From positions 124,001 through 188,000 of the forward strand of contig NC_054682.1 of assembly GCF_011074885.1 (NCBI RefSeq): a stretch of DNA of 64,000 nt. The letters run 5' to 3'. Origin of the DNA: Brettanomyces bruxellensis. Lineage: Eukaryota; Ascomycota; Pichiomycetes; Pichiales; Pichiaceae. The position numbers and the translations under genes were made by a program. Of the stretch, positions 22,209 through 32,602 are shown piece after piece (position 1 is the first letter of the stretch; every line of letters starts with the position of its first letter). The notes beneath the pieces were generated by a model. It did not search any database. It saw only the letters and a list, made by a program, of their open reading frames with translations, and was not told the origin of the DNA.

Positions 22209-23663
22209 ATGGTTTCGGATAACGACACATACATGACACCTCTTTCGGCCAGATATGGCTCCAAGGAGATGTCGCATATCTTTTCGATGAGAAACAGATA
22301 CTCGACATGGCGTGAGCTTTGGTACAGTTTGGCCCGTGCAGAGAAGTCTCTGGGCTTGGATGTGATCACGGATAAGGCATTGAAGCAGATGTCCCAGCAC
22401 TTAACTATCACAGATGAGGAAATTGAGGCTGCCAAAAAGGAGGAAGCAAGAGTTAGACATGATGTGATGGCACATGTTCACGTGTTTGGAGACACGTGTC
22501 CGGAGGCTGCAGGTATCATTCACCTAGGAGCAACATCATGCTTTGTTACGGATAACGCTGACTTGATTTTCATGAGGGATGCTTACGATTTGTTGATTGA
22601 AAAACTTGTGAATGTGATCGACAGACTCTCAAAGTTCGCACTCAAGTACAAAGACATGCCTGTTTTGGGATGGACGCACTTCCAGCCGGCTCAGTTGACC
22701 ACAGTTGGAAAGAGAGCCTGCTTGTGGTTGCAAGAGCTTCTTTGGGACTTGAGAAACTTCGAAAGAGCCAGAAACGATATCGGACTTCGTGGTACTAAGG
22801 GAACAACGGGAACACAGGCCTCATTCCTGTCTCTATTCCACGGAGACGGCAAGCAGGTCGAGGCTTTGGACAAGAAGGTAGTCGAACTTATGGGATTTAA
22901 GCATGCATACCCTGTTACTGGCCAGACGTACTCGAGAAAGATCGATATCGACATGTTGCATCCACTCGCCTCGTTTGGTGCTTCTTGCCATAAGATGGCT
23001 ACCGACATCAGACTTTTGGCCCACCTGAAGGAAGTTGAAGAGCCATTTGAGAAGTCGCAGATTGGATCTTCAGCTATGGCCTACAAGAGAAATCCAATGA
23101 GATGCGAGAGGGTCTGTTCTCTGTCGAGACATCTTGGTGCTTTGTTCCAGGATGCTTTTAACACTGCCTCTGTCCAGTGGTTTGAAAGAACGCTTGATGA
23201 CTCTGCCATCAGAAGAATTTCCGTCCCAGAGGCTTTCCTTACGGCGGATATTCTTCTCAGCACACTTACCAACATCACTGAGGGTTTGGTGGTTTATCCT
23301 AAGGTCATCGAGAAGCACATCAATGCCGAGCTTCCATTTATGGCCACCGAGAACATTATTATGGCTATGGTTGAAGATGAAGGTGCTTCCAGACAGGAAT
23401 GCCACGAAGAAATCCGTGTTTTATCTCAGCAAGCTTCCAGTGTGGTCAAACAGCAGGGCGGTGAAAACGATTTGATTCAGAGAATCAAGAAGGATGAATA
23501 CTTCAAGCCAATCTGGTCCAAACTTGACAAACTTTTGGATCCTTCCACATTTATTGGCCGTGCACCTCAACAAGTTGAAGGATTCATTAGTAACGATGTC
23601 CACGATGCTCTTGAGCCTCACAAGGACTTGATCAATGATGTTGAGGTTAAATTGAGCGTCTGA
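22209..23663 (+). CDS. ADE13: Adenylosuccinate lyase
   Basis: Ade13 splits SAICAR to AICAR plus fumarate and adenylosuccinate to AMP plus fumarate in purine biosynthesis (cytosolic homotetramer). At 484 aa from this ATG it nearly equals S. cerevisiae Ade13 (482 aa). The N-terminal [19 protein letters not shown] block aligns with the family start. The fumarase/lyase signature [10 protein letters not shown] lies near residue 290, and [13 protein letters not shown] and [15 protein letters not shown] contain substrate-binding residues. The frame is open 48 codons further up (ATG 22065), but that stretch spans the TATA box. The conserved Leu at CTG 22827-22829 shows standard CUG decoding. Confidence 0.97.
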   Translation: MVSDNDTYMTPLSARYGSKEMSHIFSMRNRYSTWRELWYSLARAEKSLGLDVITDKALKQMSQHLTITDEEIEAAKKEEARVRHDVMAHVHVFGDTCPEAAGIIHLGATSCFVTDNADLIFMRDAYDLLIEKLVNVIDRLSKFALKYKDMPVLGWTHFQPAQLTTVGKRACLWLQELLWDLRNFERARNDIGLRGTKGTTGTQASFLSLFHGDGKQVEALDKKVVELMGFKHAYPVTGQTYSRKIDIDMLHPLASFGASCHKMATDIRLLAHLKEVEEPFEKSQIGSSAMAYKRNPMRCERVCSLSRHLGALFQDAFNTASVQWFERTLDDSAIRRISVPEAFLTADILLSTLTNITEGLVVYPKVIEKHINAELPFMATENIIMAMVEDEGASRQECHEEIRVLSQQASSVVKQQGGENDLIQRIKKDEYFKPIWSKLDKLLDPSTFIGRAPQQVEGFISNDVHDALEPHKDLINDVEVKLSV

Positions 23664-26418
23664 GCGCAACTTTGTACTAATTTCTTTTACATACGAATCC
23701 TACAGGGAAAGATAGGGTTGGTAATAAATATCTAAGATTACGTAATCGGAGGCGTTAGACGTTGTAGGTGTAGTATTGTTGTGGTCGATCGACGGGTCTC
23801 TTGCGTCGATCATCCGATAAAGATTGAAGTAATGCTGATAAGCATGATGGAACAAGTGAAAGATAGATCTGACACGAAGAGGCATAAGCAATAAAAGATT
23901 ATGACATCATGCTTATCGACGAAAGAAAGGGAGGGGGCTGATCACAGATGAAAATTCAGTACTGAGCTAAAGTAAAGGAATGTATGCATGCGAGACTATT
24001 TCCAGTATGCATGCATCTAATTGGATAGTGTATTTATATTTATTTATCCACGCGGGATGATATGATGGGGGTCGTGCAACGAAACATGAAACTGATTTGG
24101 AAGTTATGCAGTGCAAAGTGTTGGATAACTATATTCAAGCGTTGCCCCGCAAATTACCAAATTAGACCAGCCCGGGAGTGCACGCAAATAATTTCGGAAA
24201 GATTTGAAATATGGAGGAAATACAAAATGCGATGGGATAAACGGTTGCACAGCGTGATTCTGTGAGATATTAATGCTAAAAAGTAAGTATTGCCGAGGCT
24301 TTATACAAACGGGAAAGATAATAAAAATAAGATATAACCGAATGGTGAATGAAATGAAAGATAAAGAAGAGAATGAAAACAAATAAAAAAAAAGGATCAT
24401 GGCGCTAAAAGCGTGGTATCATTAATGCGGGGAAGTCGGAACCACATAAGAAAGAATTAGGAAGATAACACGTTGTTTCAAAGGAGGATTTGCGATAATT
24501 ATCTGAAATTAGAAAAGGTAAGGAAGTCCGGGATTGTGAGCTCTGGGGTGGGTACGCTAAAAAAAAACGTCAATGTCGGAGTTCGGATAGGGCGGCGTTT
24601 TGGTAAAATAATGCCGGAGACCCGTTTTATCCCCAAAAAAGTTTAAATCTAGTATCCTGAAAAGTGTGAAGACGGACCCGGGGAAAAAAGCAATGCAGCA
24701 ATGGAAATTTGGTAAAAATATATGTGTGTATGTAGGATGAAGGGAAATAGGATGAGACTTTGCTGTATAAGCGAAATAATCAAGGGTTTATGTCGGAAAG
24801 CCGTCAGGGAGAAATTTAAGAAAAAGTTTACAGGAGAAGGAAATGGGGACACCAAGTGAAGTAAATAGGAATATGAACATGTTAAAAAAATTAACTACGC
24901 TAGTAATATGTAAATAGCACGATACAATCACAAATAAACAGGAAGATCCATGTTAGAAGGTTGAACAATAATAGTAAATACAAATATAACATTAGATCTG
25001 ACTTCGGACTATAACGACCAGCGCTAAATCTTGCCTGGTTCGGGCTCATGTATGTGAGGTGACACAAGAAAATAAAAAGCCGGTTAGTGGGTACGCTTGC
25101 CGATATGACGATAAAATAATGCCATCCATGACTGGGAGAGAAAAAAAAAAAGATGAATGAAAAATTTCCAAAATTCCACACTGGAAAAAAAGAGTCATTG
25201 GTTCGATAACGCGACGGCATTGTAAGGAAAAAGAGAGGATAGTGATGTGAGCAAAGGGCAGGCTAATAATACGTCAGCATTTGTGCATTGGGAATAGGAA
25301 TTGGAGTAGTGCTAGGGATGGATTAGTTAGTGGATGTAGTAGTAAGTGTAGCTTTGTGCCCGTTTAGTAGTCTAGACTGAATTGTGGCAGGAAGTGGATA
25401 GGGGGAAATTAGGAGGGAAAGAGAAAAGGCAAAAAAACATGTTATGGGGAGGGAAAATAAGGTGTGAGATAGGGGCGGGGGAGGCCTGGTAGGAGGGCAG
25501 GGAAAGGGGGCAGAAAAACAGGCCTGGTAGGCGGCAGGCGGCAGGCGGCAGGCGGTAGATACGCGGTGGGATGAAGAAAAAAATAGACGGTAGCCGAGGG
25601 ATGGGCAGGAAAGGAAAGGCCATCGCATTAATGCAGGATGTCAATTATCACACCGGACGACACCAAAAACAGGGTGAAAAATCCCTAGAGGAAAAAATTT
25701 TTGTAACGGTTTACCGCGTGAGGGCAGATTCAGGAGGATTCGTTGCTTTGAAAGAAAGGGAAAAGGATAAGAAATATCCCGGAAGGGCATATCTAGGGGG
25801 TCCGGGGTAGTTCAAAAAGTAGATAAGTCATGCGGATGGGATATGGTAGAGAAGACAGATAAGTTGGGAAAAGGAGAGGGAGAATTAGGAGTGAAAGCAA
25901 AAAAAAAAAAAAAAGCCGTGACCATGCCAAAAATAAAAAGGAAGAATAAAACGGAGAAAATTTTTTGAAAAATACAAATGGCATAGAACCCCGGAGATAA
26001 TGAAAAAGAGGGAAAATAAAGCAACACAAACAAATGAAACAAAGCAAAAAAGAAGCGATTGTATTAGAGCAAAAACAAGAAATTATCGATTGTTGCCCAT
26101 CGCGAATTTTACGAAGCGTGAAAAGATGAGTGAATAATTGAGATCATGCTTTCTTGAACATTCATATAAGTAGGGAGAAATCTGCAGAAAAAGCGGAGAC
26201 ACGAGTTAAAGCCAATCGAGTGTTTTGGTACATATAGGAGGGCATATAATTTTTTTTTCGATTCATTTTTTCCACCCTGTTGTTTGTCTCTGTAGTCTAA
26301 GCAGCATTCTATTGTGAAGTACTTTTGCAAACAGACACAGGCGGCGAAGTAGTGCTAAAAGAGCAAGGTTTCAAGACCCAAGAAAAAGCAAGAGCAAGAA
26401 GAATACAAGCAATCAGTA
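23664..26418. other. Long purine-rich non-coding region upstream of pyruvate carboxylase
   Basis: This is 2.75 kb without a credible gene. From about 24000 to 26050 the plus strand is strongly purine-biased (long G/A runs, an A15-A16 run near 25900). It contains a 7-bp tandem repeat at 25530-25557. GC boxes of Mig1 type (for example GCGGGG after ATTAAT at 24427-24432) occur, but they are weak evidence in such G-rich DNA. It is most likely a long promoter, possibly containing a non-coding transcript. Confidence 0.55.
25530..25557 (+). repeat. Tandem heptamer GGCGGCA x4
   Basis: There are three perfect GGCGGCA units and a fourth with one change (GGCGGTA), starting at 25530, within the purine-rich region upstream of pyruvate carboxylase. 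Confidence 0.85.
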
Positions 26419-29400
26419 ATGTCGAATTCGGAATTCCCGTCGCTCCAAAAGCTGAGGAACCAGTCACAGATCCTCCCAGGGCAGTACAACAAGATCCTTG
26501 TGGCCAACAGGGGGGAGATACCAATCAGGATCTTCCGAAGTGCACATGAGTTGGGTATGCACACAGTTGCAGTTTATTCGTACGAGGACCGGCTCTCGAT
26601 GCACCGGTTTAAGGCAGATGAGGCATACCAGATCGGCAAGAAGGGCCAGTACTCGCCAGTGCAAGCATACTTGGCGATGGACGAGATTATTGACATCGCA
26701 AAAAAGCACGGGGTGTCGATGATTCACCCTGGATACGGATTTCTCAGCGAGAACGAGGAGTTCGCGGCCAAAGTGGAAAATGCAGGATTGATTTGGGTGG
26801 GCCCATCACCGGAGGTGATCGAGTCGCTCGGAGACAAAGTGTCGGCCCGAGTTTTGGCAGCCAAGTGCAATGTTCCGACGGTTCCGGGCACACCAGGCCC
26901 AATTGAGGATGTGGAGGAGGCAAAAGACTTTGTGAAGAAGTACGGGTACCCGGTGATCATCAAGGCGGCATACGGAGGAGGAGGCCGTGGTATGAGAGTG
27001 GTGCACGAGGGAGACGATATCGTTGATGCGTTCCACCGGGCGTCGTCGGAGGCAAAGTCGGCATTTGGCAACGGAACATGCTTTTTGGAGCGGTTCCTCA
27101 TCCACCCAAAGCACATCGAGGTGCAGCTCTTGGCAGACAGCTACGGCAACACGGTGCATCTCTTCGAGAGAGACTGCTCGGTGCAGAGAAGGCACCAGAA
27201 GGTGATCGAGATGGCACCTTCAAAGACTTTGCCGGATGACGTGAGGAACTCGATCCTCGCGGACGCCGTGAAATTGGCCAAGACGGCCCACTTCCGGAGT
27301 GCGGGCACGGCGGAGTTTCTTGTGGACACTAAGGGAAGACACTACTTCATCGAGGTGAACCCGAGAATCCAGGTTGAGCACACCATCACAGAGGAGATCA
27401 CAGGCATCGATATCGTGTCTGCACAGATCCAGATTGCCGCAGGAGCCTCGTTGACCGACATGGGCTTGTTGCAGGACAAGATCACGACGCGTGGATTCGC
27501 AATCCAGTGCCGTATCACGACCGAGGACCCGGCCAAGAACTTCCAGCCGGACACGGGAAAAATCGAGGTGTACCGGTCGGCAGGAGGAAACGGTATCCGG
27601 TTGGACGGAGGTAACGGATTCGTGGGCTCGGTGATCTCGCCGCACTACGACTCGTTGCTCGTGAAGTGCACAGCCCACGCTTCGAACTTCGAGGTGACCA
27701 GAAGGAAGATGGTGAGGGCATTGATCGAGTTCCGGATCCGTGGCGTCAAAACCAACATCCCATTCCTCATTGCCGTGCTCACGCACCCGGTGTTCCAGCA
27801 GGGCTCGTGCTGGACGACGTTTATCGACGATACGCCGTCGCTTTTCGACATGATCTCGTCAAAGAACCGCGCCCAGAAGCTGTTGGGATACATTGCGGAA
27901 ATGTGCGTGAACGGGTCCTCGGTCAAGGGCCAGGTGGGCGTGCCCCGGTTGCACGAGGAGGCCGAGATCCCGGCGATCACAGACCCGGCGACCGGTGCGT
28001 CGATCGACGTCGCCTCGCTTCCCCCTCCAGCCCGTTCGTCCGGCTGGCGCGATGTCATCGTGTCCGGTGGCCCGGAGGAGTTTGCCCGCCGCGTCCGCCG
28101 CAACAACGGCGTTCTCATCATGGACACCACGTGGCGAGACGCCCACCAGTCGTTGCTGGCGACCCGTGTGCGGACGATCGACCTCTTGAACATTGCCCCC
28201 TCGACCGCGTACGCGTTTACTAACGCGTTTGCACTTGAGTGCTGGGGAGGCGCGACGTTCGACGTGTCGATGCGGTTCTTGCACGAGGACCCATGGCAGA
28301 GGCTTCGCAAGATGCGTGCTGCCGTGCCTAACATCCCATTCCAGATGCTTTTGCGGGGTGCTAACGGTGTTGGGTACGCGTCCTTGCCCGATAATGCGAT
28401 CGATCACTTCGTGAAGCAGGCCAAGGACAACGGCGTGGACATTTTCCGTGTGTTCGACGCGTTGAACGACTTGGAGCAGTTAAAGGTGGGTGTTGATGCA
28501 GTTAAAAAGGCCGGCGGGGTCGTCGAGGCCACCGTGTGCTACTCGGGAGACATGCTACAGCCAGGCAAGAAGTACAATCTCGACTACTACATGCAGACCG
28601 TGGGCCAGATCGTCAAGATGGGCACCCACGTGCTCGGCATCAAGGATATGGCCGGTACCATGAAGCCTGCTGCAGCTCGTTTGCTCATCGGCAGCATTCG
28701 CAAGGCCTACCCAGACTTGCCAATCCACTTGCACACGCACGATTCCGCCGGAACAGGCGTGTCCACGTACGTTGCAGCTGCCGAGGCCGGTGTCGATGTT
28801 GTAGACTGTGCCGTGAACTCCATGAGTGGGCTCACATCGCAGCCCTCGATGTCTGCATTCATTGCCGCGGTCGATGGCCGGTTTGCCACGGGCATTCCGG
28901 AGTCTGCAGCCCGTGAGTTGGACTCTTACTGGGCCGAGATGCGGTTGCTATACTCGTGCTTCGGTGCTGACTTGAAGGGCCCCGACCCGGAGATCTACAA
29001 GACGGAAATTCCAGGCGGCCAGCTCACCAACTTGATCTTCCAGGCACAGCAGGTCGGCTTGGGTGACCAGTGGGCAGCCACAAAGGCAGCATACACAGAA
29101 GCCAACCGGTTGCTCGGCGATATCGTGAAAGTGACGCCGACATCCAAGGTGGTGGGTGATTTGGCCCAGTTTATGGTGTCGAACCACCTCTCGGGCCCAG
29201 ATGTCGAGAGGTTGGCCTCGGAGTTGGACTTCCCGGACTCGGTGCTCGACTTCTTCCAGGGACTCATGGGCACTCCTTACGGCGGGTTCCCGGAGCCTCT
29301 CCGCACAAACGTGCTCCGGGGCAAGAGGAGAAAGCTCACCTGCAGGCCGGGGCTCGAGTTGAAGCCCTTCGACTTGCAGCAGGTCAGAAACGACTTGCAT

Positions 29401-29976
29401 GCCAGATTTGGCCCGGAGATCGACGAGTGCGACGTCGCCTCATACAACATGTATCCGAAGGTCTACGAGGACTGGAGGTCTGTGCTTGAGAAGTACGGTG
29501 ATTTGTCCGTGCTGCCAACCCGCTTTTTCCTCGCTGCTCCTAAGATCGGCGAGGAGATCAACGTCAACATCGAGGAAGGAAAGACCCTCATCATCAAGCT
29601 TATTGCTGTCGGCGACTTGAACCAGGAAACTGGCACAAGAGACGTCTACTTCCAGATGAACGGCGAGATGAGGAAAGTCGCCGTCCAGGACAAGAAGGCC
29701 GGTATCGAGAAGGTTACCAAGCCTAAGGCTGACGGCCACAATCCAAACGAGGTCGGTTCGCCGATGTCCGGAGTTATTGTCGAGGTCAAGGCCAACGTCG
29801 GCGACGATGTTGCCAAGGGCGACCCCTTGTGTGTTTTGAGTGCCATGAAGATGGAGATGGTGGTCTCTGCTCCTACTGCCGGCCGTGTTCTTGACATTTT
29901 CATCAAGAAGGACGAGAACGTCGAGGGAGGCGACTTGCTTGTCAAGTTGGGCCATCCTGGTACTCCTGATGCTTGA
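26419..29976 (+). CDS. PYC1: Pyruvate carboxylase
   Basis: This is a cytosolic biotin enzyme that makes oxaloacetate from pyruvate, bicarbonate and ATP (anaplerosis). At 1185 aa it matches yeast Pyc1/Pyc2 (~1180 aa). The order is biotin carboxylase with ATP-grasp fold at ~22-480 (KILVANRGEIPIRIFRSA; YGGGGRGMRV; EVNPRIQVEHTITEE), carboxyltransferase barrel at ~560-840 (DTTWRDAHQSLLATRVRT, HLHTHDSAGTG), a PYC domain, and a biotinyl domain with the acceptor lysine in AMKME (about Lys1144). Third codon positions are overwhelmingly G or C, unlike all neighbours. Which S. cerevisiae paralogue it corresponds to cannot be decided. Confidence 0.97.
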   Translation: MSNSEFPSLQKLRNQSQILPGQYNKILVANRGEIPIRIFRSAHELGMHTVAVYSYEDRLSMHRFKADEAYQIGKKGQYSPVQAYLAMDEIIDIAKKHGVSMIHPGYGFLSENEEFAAKVENAGLIWVGPSPEVIESLGDKVSARVLAAKCNVPTVPGTPGPIEDVEEAKDFVKKYGYPVIIKAAYGGGGRGMRVVHEGDDIVDAFHRASSEAKSAFGNGTCFLERFLIHPKHIEVQLLADSYGNTVHLFERDCSVQRRHQKVIEMAPSKTLPDDVRNSILADAVKLAKTAHFRSAGTAEFLVDTKGRHYFIEVNPRIQVEHTITEEITGIDIVSAQIQIAAGASLTDMGLLQDKITTRGFAIQCRITTEDPAKNFQPDTGKIEVYRSAGGNGIRLDGGNGFVGSVISPHYDSLLVKCTAHASNFEVTRRKMVRALIEFRIRGVKTNIPFLIAVLTHPVFQQGSCWTTFIDDTPSLFDMISSKNRAQKLLGYIAEMCVNGSSVKGQVGVPRLHEEAEIPAITDPATGASIDVASLPPPARSSGWRDVIVSGGPEEFARRVRRNNGVLIMDTTWRDAHQSLLATRVRTIDLLNIAPSTAYAFTNAFALECWGGATFDVSMRFLHEDPWQRLRKMRAAVPNIPFQMLLRGANGVGYASLPDNAIDHFVKQAKDNGVDIFRVFDALNDLEQLKVGVDAVKKAGGVVEATVCYSGDMLQPGKKYNLDYYMQTVGQIVKMGTHVLGIKDMAGTMKPAAARLLIGSIRKAYPDLPIHLHTHDSAGTGVSTYVAAAEAGVDVVDCAVNSMSGLTSQPSMSAFIAAVDGRFATGIPESAARELDSYWAEMRLLYSCFGADLKGPDPEIYKTEIPGGQLTNLIFQAQQVGLGDQWAATKAAYTEANRLLGDIVKVTPTSKVVGDLAQFMVSNHLSGPDVERLASELDFPDSVLDFFQGLMGTPYGGFPEPLRTNVLRGKRRKLTCRPGLELKPFDLQQVRNDLHARFGPEIDECDVASYNMYPKVYEDWRSVLEKYGDLSVLPTRFFLAAPKIGEEINVNIEEGKTLIIKLIAVGDLNQETGTRDVYFQMNGEMRKVAVQDKKAGIEKVTKPKADGHNPNEVGSPMSGVIVEVKANVGDDVAKGDPLCVLSAMKMEMVVSAPTAGRVLDIFIKKDENVEGGDLLVKLGHPGTPDA

Positions 29977-30907
29977 GTTTGCGTTTAGTTATCTAGTTTT
30001 TATTGATTTCCACATTATCGGGGTAGAGTAGCTTTAACTTGGTCTTAGGACATAGTGGGGAGTGCGTACTCTTCCCTTTCGAGTTTGCACTTAGTTACAG
30101 GGCACTTTTATCACTGCTGGACCGTGTGGTATGTACAACTGCCATGTGTGACTAGACATCTTAATTACGTGAAATACGACTACCATTGCTTCTCAAGTGT
30201 ATTTCTGATGCTTGATTGCTACTTAATTCTTTTCATCCTTAGCAAGCTGTACGCTGCTAGTTTAATTATATTTCTCTGAAACCAGTCTTTATCATTTCAT
30301 TGTAGCGACCTTAACTGCATGTTACTTGTTGCTGCCTTAAATAGGCACTGCATCGCCATTTTTGCTGGCCTGTTTATTTGTTGCATTCTAAGATAGAACG
30401 AGCTGATTTGCAGGGATTGCGATTAGTATTCTCTCATTTGGTATACGTGTGTGATACAACAGCTCATGCTATCTTAGTTACCTTGCATAATTGCCTTGAT
30501 AGCACATTCTAATGGCAGAATGTTAAAGTGGTTTCCCCACATTTAGCTACTTAGTTTCATTTGCTGAATTCATACTATAAAACTATTCCTTATTTACTCA
30601 TCTCAGTATACTCAACCATGCGTATCTAAACATTTCTTCCTTTTTCTTTCTCCGCGTTATTAATGCATGCTTGTATGCATATTACACCCCCATGTTTTAC
30701 TCCCATCCCACTTTGTCCCCCGTTCCCGCCAATTATCCTCCTTATTCGTCCTTCCTCACTTCCCAGACCAATTGATTTTACCTTTACAGAATGTTACCGC
30801 TCTAGTTCTTGTACTGTCAAGAAACATGTATAAAGAAGATATTCCTCTTCATATTCCACAATAAATATTGAATGCATTAAATATTAACATCACTTCATCC
30901 TCCTTCA
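29977..30907. other. Intergenic stretch, no gene seen
   Basis: This lies between the convergent pyruvate carboxylase and DUO1 genes. It is T-rich on the plus strand, with only short frames lacking family resemblance. At 930 bp it is long for a convergent pair in this genome. Confidence 0.55.
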
Positions 30908-31390
30908 TCACCACACCCTCTTCCGTCGGTGTTTCAGCTTTCCATATTGCTCTTTTAACTGTATCAACCGTTTCTTTCTCTCCTCAATCTCCTTCTCAAA
31001 TTGTTCAGGTGACCTCCATACACCTCTAATCTCTTCACTTGACATCATTTTGGTTATCTGCTCGTCACGCAATATTAACTGCGACCATATGTCGACCATT
31101 TTATTTGCGTTTGACGTATTCTCCATCATCTTGCCTATATTTCCACTTATCGACCGGATTGAATCAATTGTGCTTGATATTGCAGAGTTCATTTTTTTTA
31201 GCTGGCCCAACTCCTCAACCAGCTTATTGTTTGTATCTTCCATCTCTGTCTTTTTGTCATCCTCTTGTAAGTGTTCACTATCCGAATGTATTGTATCTAC
31301 TAGATCTTTTGAACTTTTTTCATCTCCCGAATCTTCTAGGTCCTCCAAGTCTTTTAAGCGTTTTGGGTTCTTCAAATCTTCCGAACACAT
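30908..31390 (-). CDS. DUO1: DASH/Dam1 complex subunit Duo1
   Basis: Duo1 is part of the DASH ring that couples kinetochores to microtubule plus ends. The core around residues 55-120 fits the family: NKLVEELGQLKKMNSAISST, then IRSISGNIGKMMENTSNANKM and VDIWSQLILRDEQITKMM, a heptad-rich helix pair. Both ends are highly charged. The frame is open to 31447, but the codon there is TTG. The first ATG is at 31390, giving 160 aa. That is shorter than S. cerevisiae Duo1 (247 aa) but it retains the conserved core. An upstream exon cannot be excluded. Confidence 0.78.
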   Translation of the reverse strand: MCSEDLKNPKRLKDLEDLEDSGDEKSSKDLVDTIHSDSEHLQEDDKKTEMEDTNNKLVEELGQLKKMNSAISSTIDSIRSISGNIGKMMENTSNANKMVDIWSQLILRDEQITKMMSSEEIRGVWRSPEQFEKEIEERKKRLIQLKEQYGKLKHRRKRVW

Positions 31391-31723
31391 CACAGAAACA
31401 GCAATTTCACCAGCCTGATCCCCCGTAGGTTTTACTACTGCAGCCAATTAGTTGTTTAATGTTAAGTAACTAAACGGCAGTCAGTCCTGTTTATCTTTAG
31501 ACAAAGAAAAAAGCGCGACTGTATAATCGCACACCCGTACATTGCAAAGACTCCTAAATTTTTCAGCATTGAGTCCCTCAGCTTTAATCACAGTTAAGAG
31601 TTCACCCGAGTCTCTGGTATTCACTTCAAGCAAGGTAAGCTTACTAGGATAAAGCGACGCAACATCTTGAATCCTTGTTTGAATAAGATCCGGCTTTTAC
31701 CTGTTTGATATTTTGATAAAAGC
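31391..31723. other. DUO1 upstream region with an unexplained minus-strand open frame
   Basis: Between the divergent DUO1 and the small gene at 31724 there is a minus-strand frame open from 31696 to its TGA at 31481-31483 (71 sense codons). It has protein-like composition (for example KLTLLEVNTRDSGELLTVIK) but no ATG. It could be a terminal exon or chance. Confidence 0.35.
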
Positions 31724-32095
31724 ATGTCCCAAGATAGTGAAGATTTAGTCTACATAAACGAACAACAACCAGCACAAGATCAGGCAGAAAACGACTTTCG
31801 GGTCCTGGTATTGGTCCAGAAAGATATTGGCAAAGCTGAAGGATCGAGTACAGATATAAGCGTCGATCAATCAGAGGCTAAGGGGAAAATACTAGAGGGA
31901 ATTACGTCATTCACAGGCATAAATAAGTTCTTCGATTCGTTTGATGAGCAAATAGCGTATCCAAACCAAGGGCAGCTAAAATATGACGTGGGATCAGATG
32001 GCTTTATTGTGATAATAGTGGGATCCAATGATCTTAAGGAGAAGGTGCTCAGTTTCATCGATGCCTATTTGGCACAAATCCAAAAGCCCCTATAA
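31724..32095 (+). CDS. Small protein of unknown function (123 aa)
   Basis: I do not recognise the family. The frame opens at an ATG with A at -3. The first ~25 residues are acidic and Gln-rich. Then comes a hydrophobic strand (FRVLVLVQKDIG), a charged loop, a central helix-like segment (KFFDSFDEQIAYP), a second strand (DGFIVIIVGSNDL) and an amphipathic terminal helix (KEKVLSFIDAYLAQI). The alternation suggests a small alpha/beta fold with no membrane segment or signal peptide. Composition and the clean fold pattern favour a real gene over chance. Confidence 0.5.
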   Translation: MSQDSEDLVYINEQQPAQDQAENDFRVLVLVQKDIGKAEGSSTDISVDQSEAKGKILEGITSFTGINKFFDSFDEQIAYPNQGQLKYDVGSDGFIVIIVGSNDLKEKVLSFIDAYLAQIQKPL

Positions 32096-32602
32096 TAATT
32101 ATTGAACACATTTCACCATGCAGTGATCGCTTTGAATTGTTGCTGAACATTTCGTTTTTCATGTCATTTGGTATAGATTTAATATAGTGTACGTTAGTTT
32201 TATTGCAGTTGAGACTGCGTTTTAATAGAAATCCAGTTTAGCATATATCTAGATGTTAATCTTCGGAAGAGTGGTTTGATTTGTCCAGCGTTCTCACAAT
32301 TCCCCGTAGGTCCATAAGTTGAAGTAATATTATTAGTGATACCACATCTGTGTAGTCATTCACTTGTACCAGCTTCCTCTCTGATAAAAAGGCCGATCTC
32401 CCACTAATCGGCAAGCAATTACATCTCTCTGCCGTGATATTTTTTTTTTCTCTCTTTCCTTTTTTCCTCCATTCTCAAGCTTGGCCTAATTACAGCATGG
32501 CTTATGTTCTACACCACTATTTCCAGACTAGCACACTGAATTTCAGCTCGATTGTGCCGAAAACAAATTCACCCCAACTAGTTGCATCGCCTGATATTAA
32601 AT
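32096..32602. other. Intergenic stretch, no gene seen
   Basis: This is the promoter region of the acetyl-CoA transporter gene. It has pyrimidine-rich tracts (TTTTTTTTTCTCTCTTTCC near 32441) just before the start. No RNA gene is seen. Confidence 0.5.

Noticed and set aside
22827..22829. Reassignment of CUG to serine or alanine
   Set aside because: CTG encodes a Leu conserved in adenylosuccinate lyases at this position, and proteins elsewhere read well with the standard code.
26464..29955. Many long antisense and alternate-frame ORFs across pyruvate carboxylase
   Set aside because: They are shadows of the G/C-ended codon use of the real gene; none resembles a known protein.
31391..31447. Extended DUO1 start at 31447
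   Set aside because: The codon there is TTG; the first ATG in frame is 31390.
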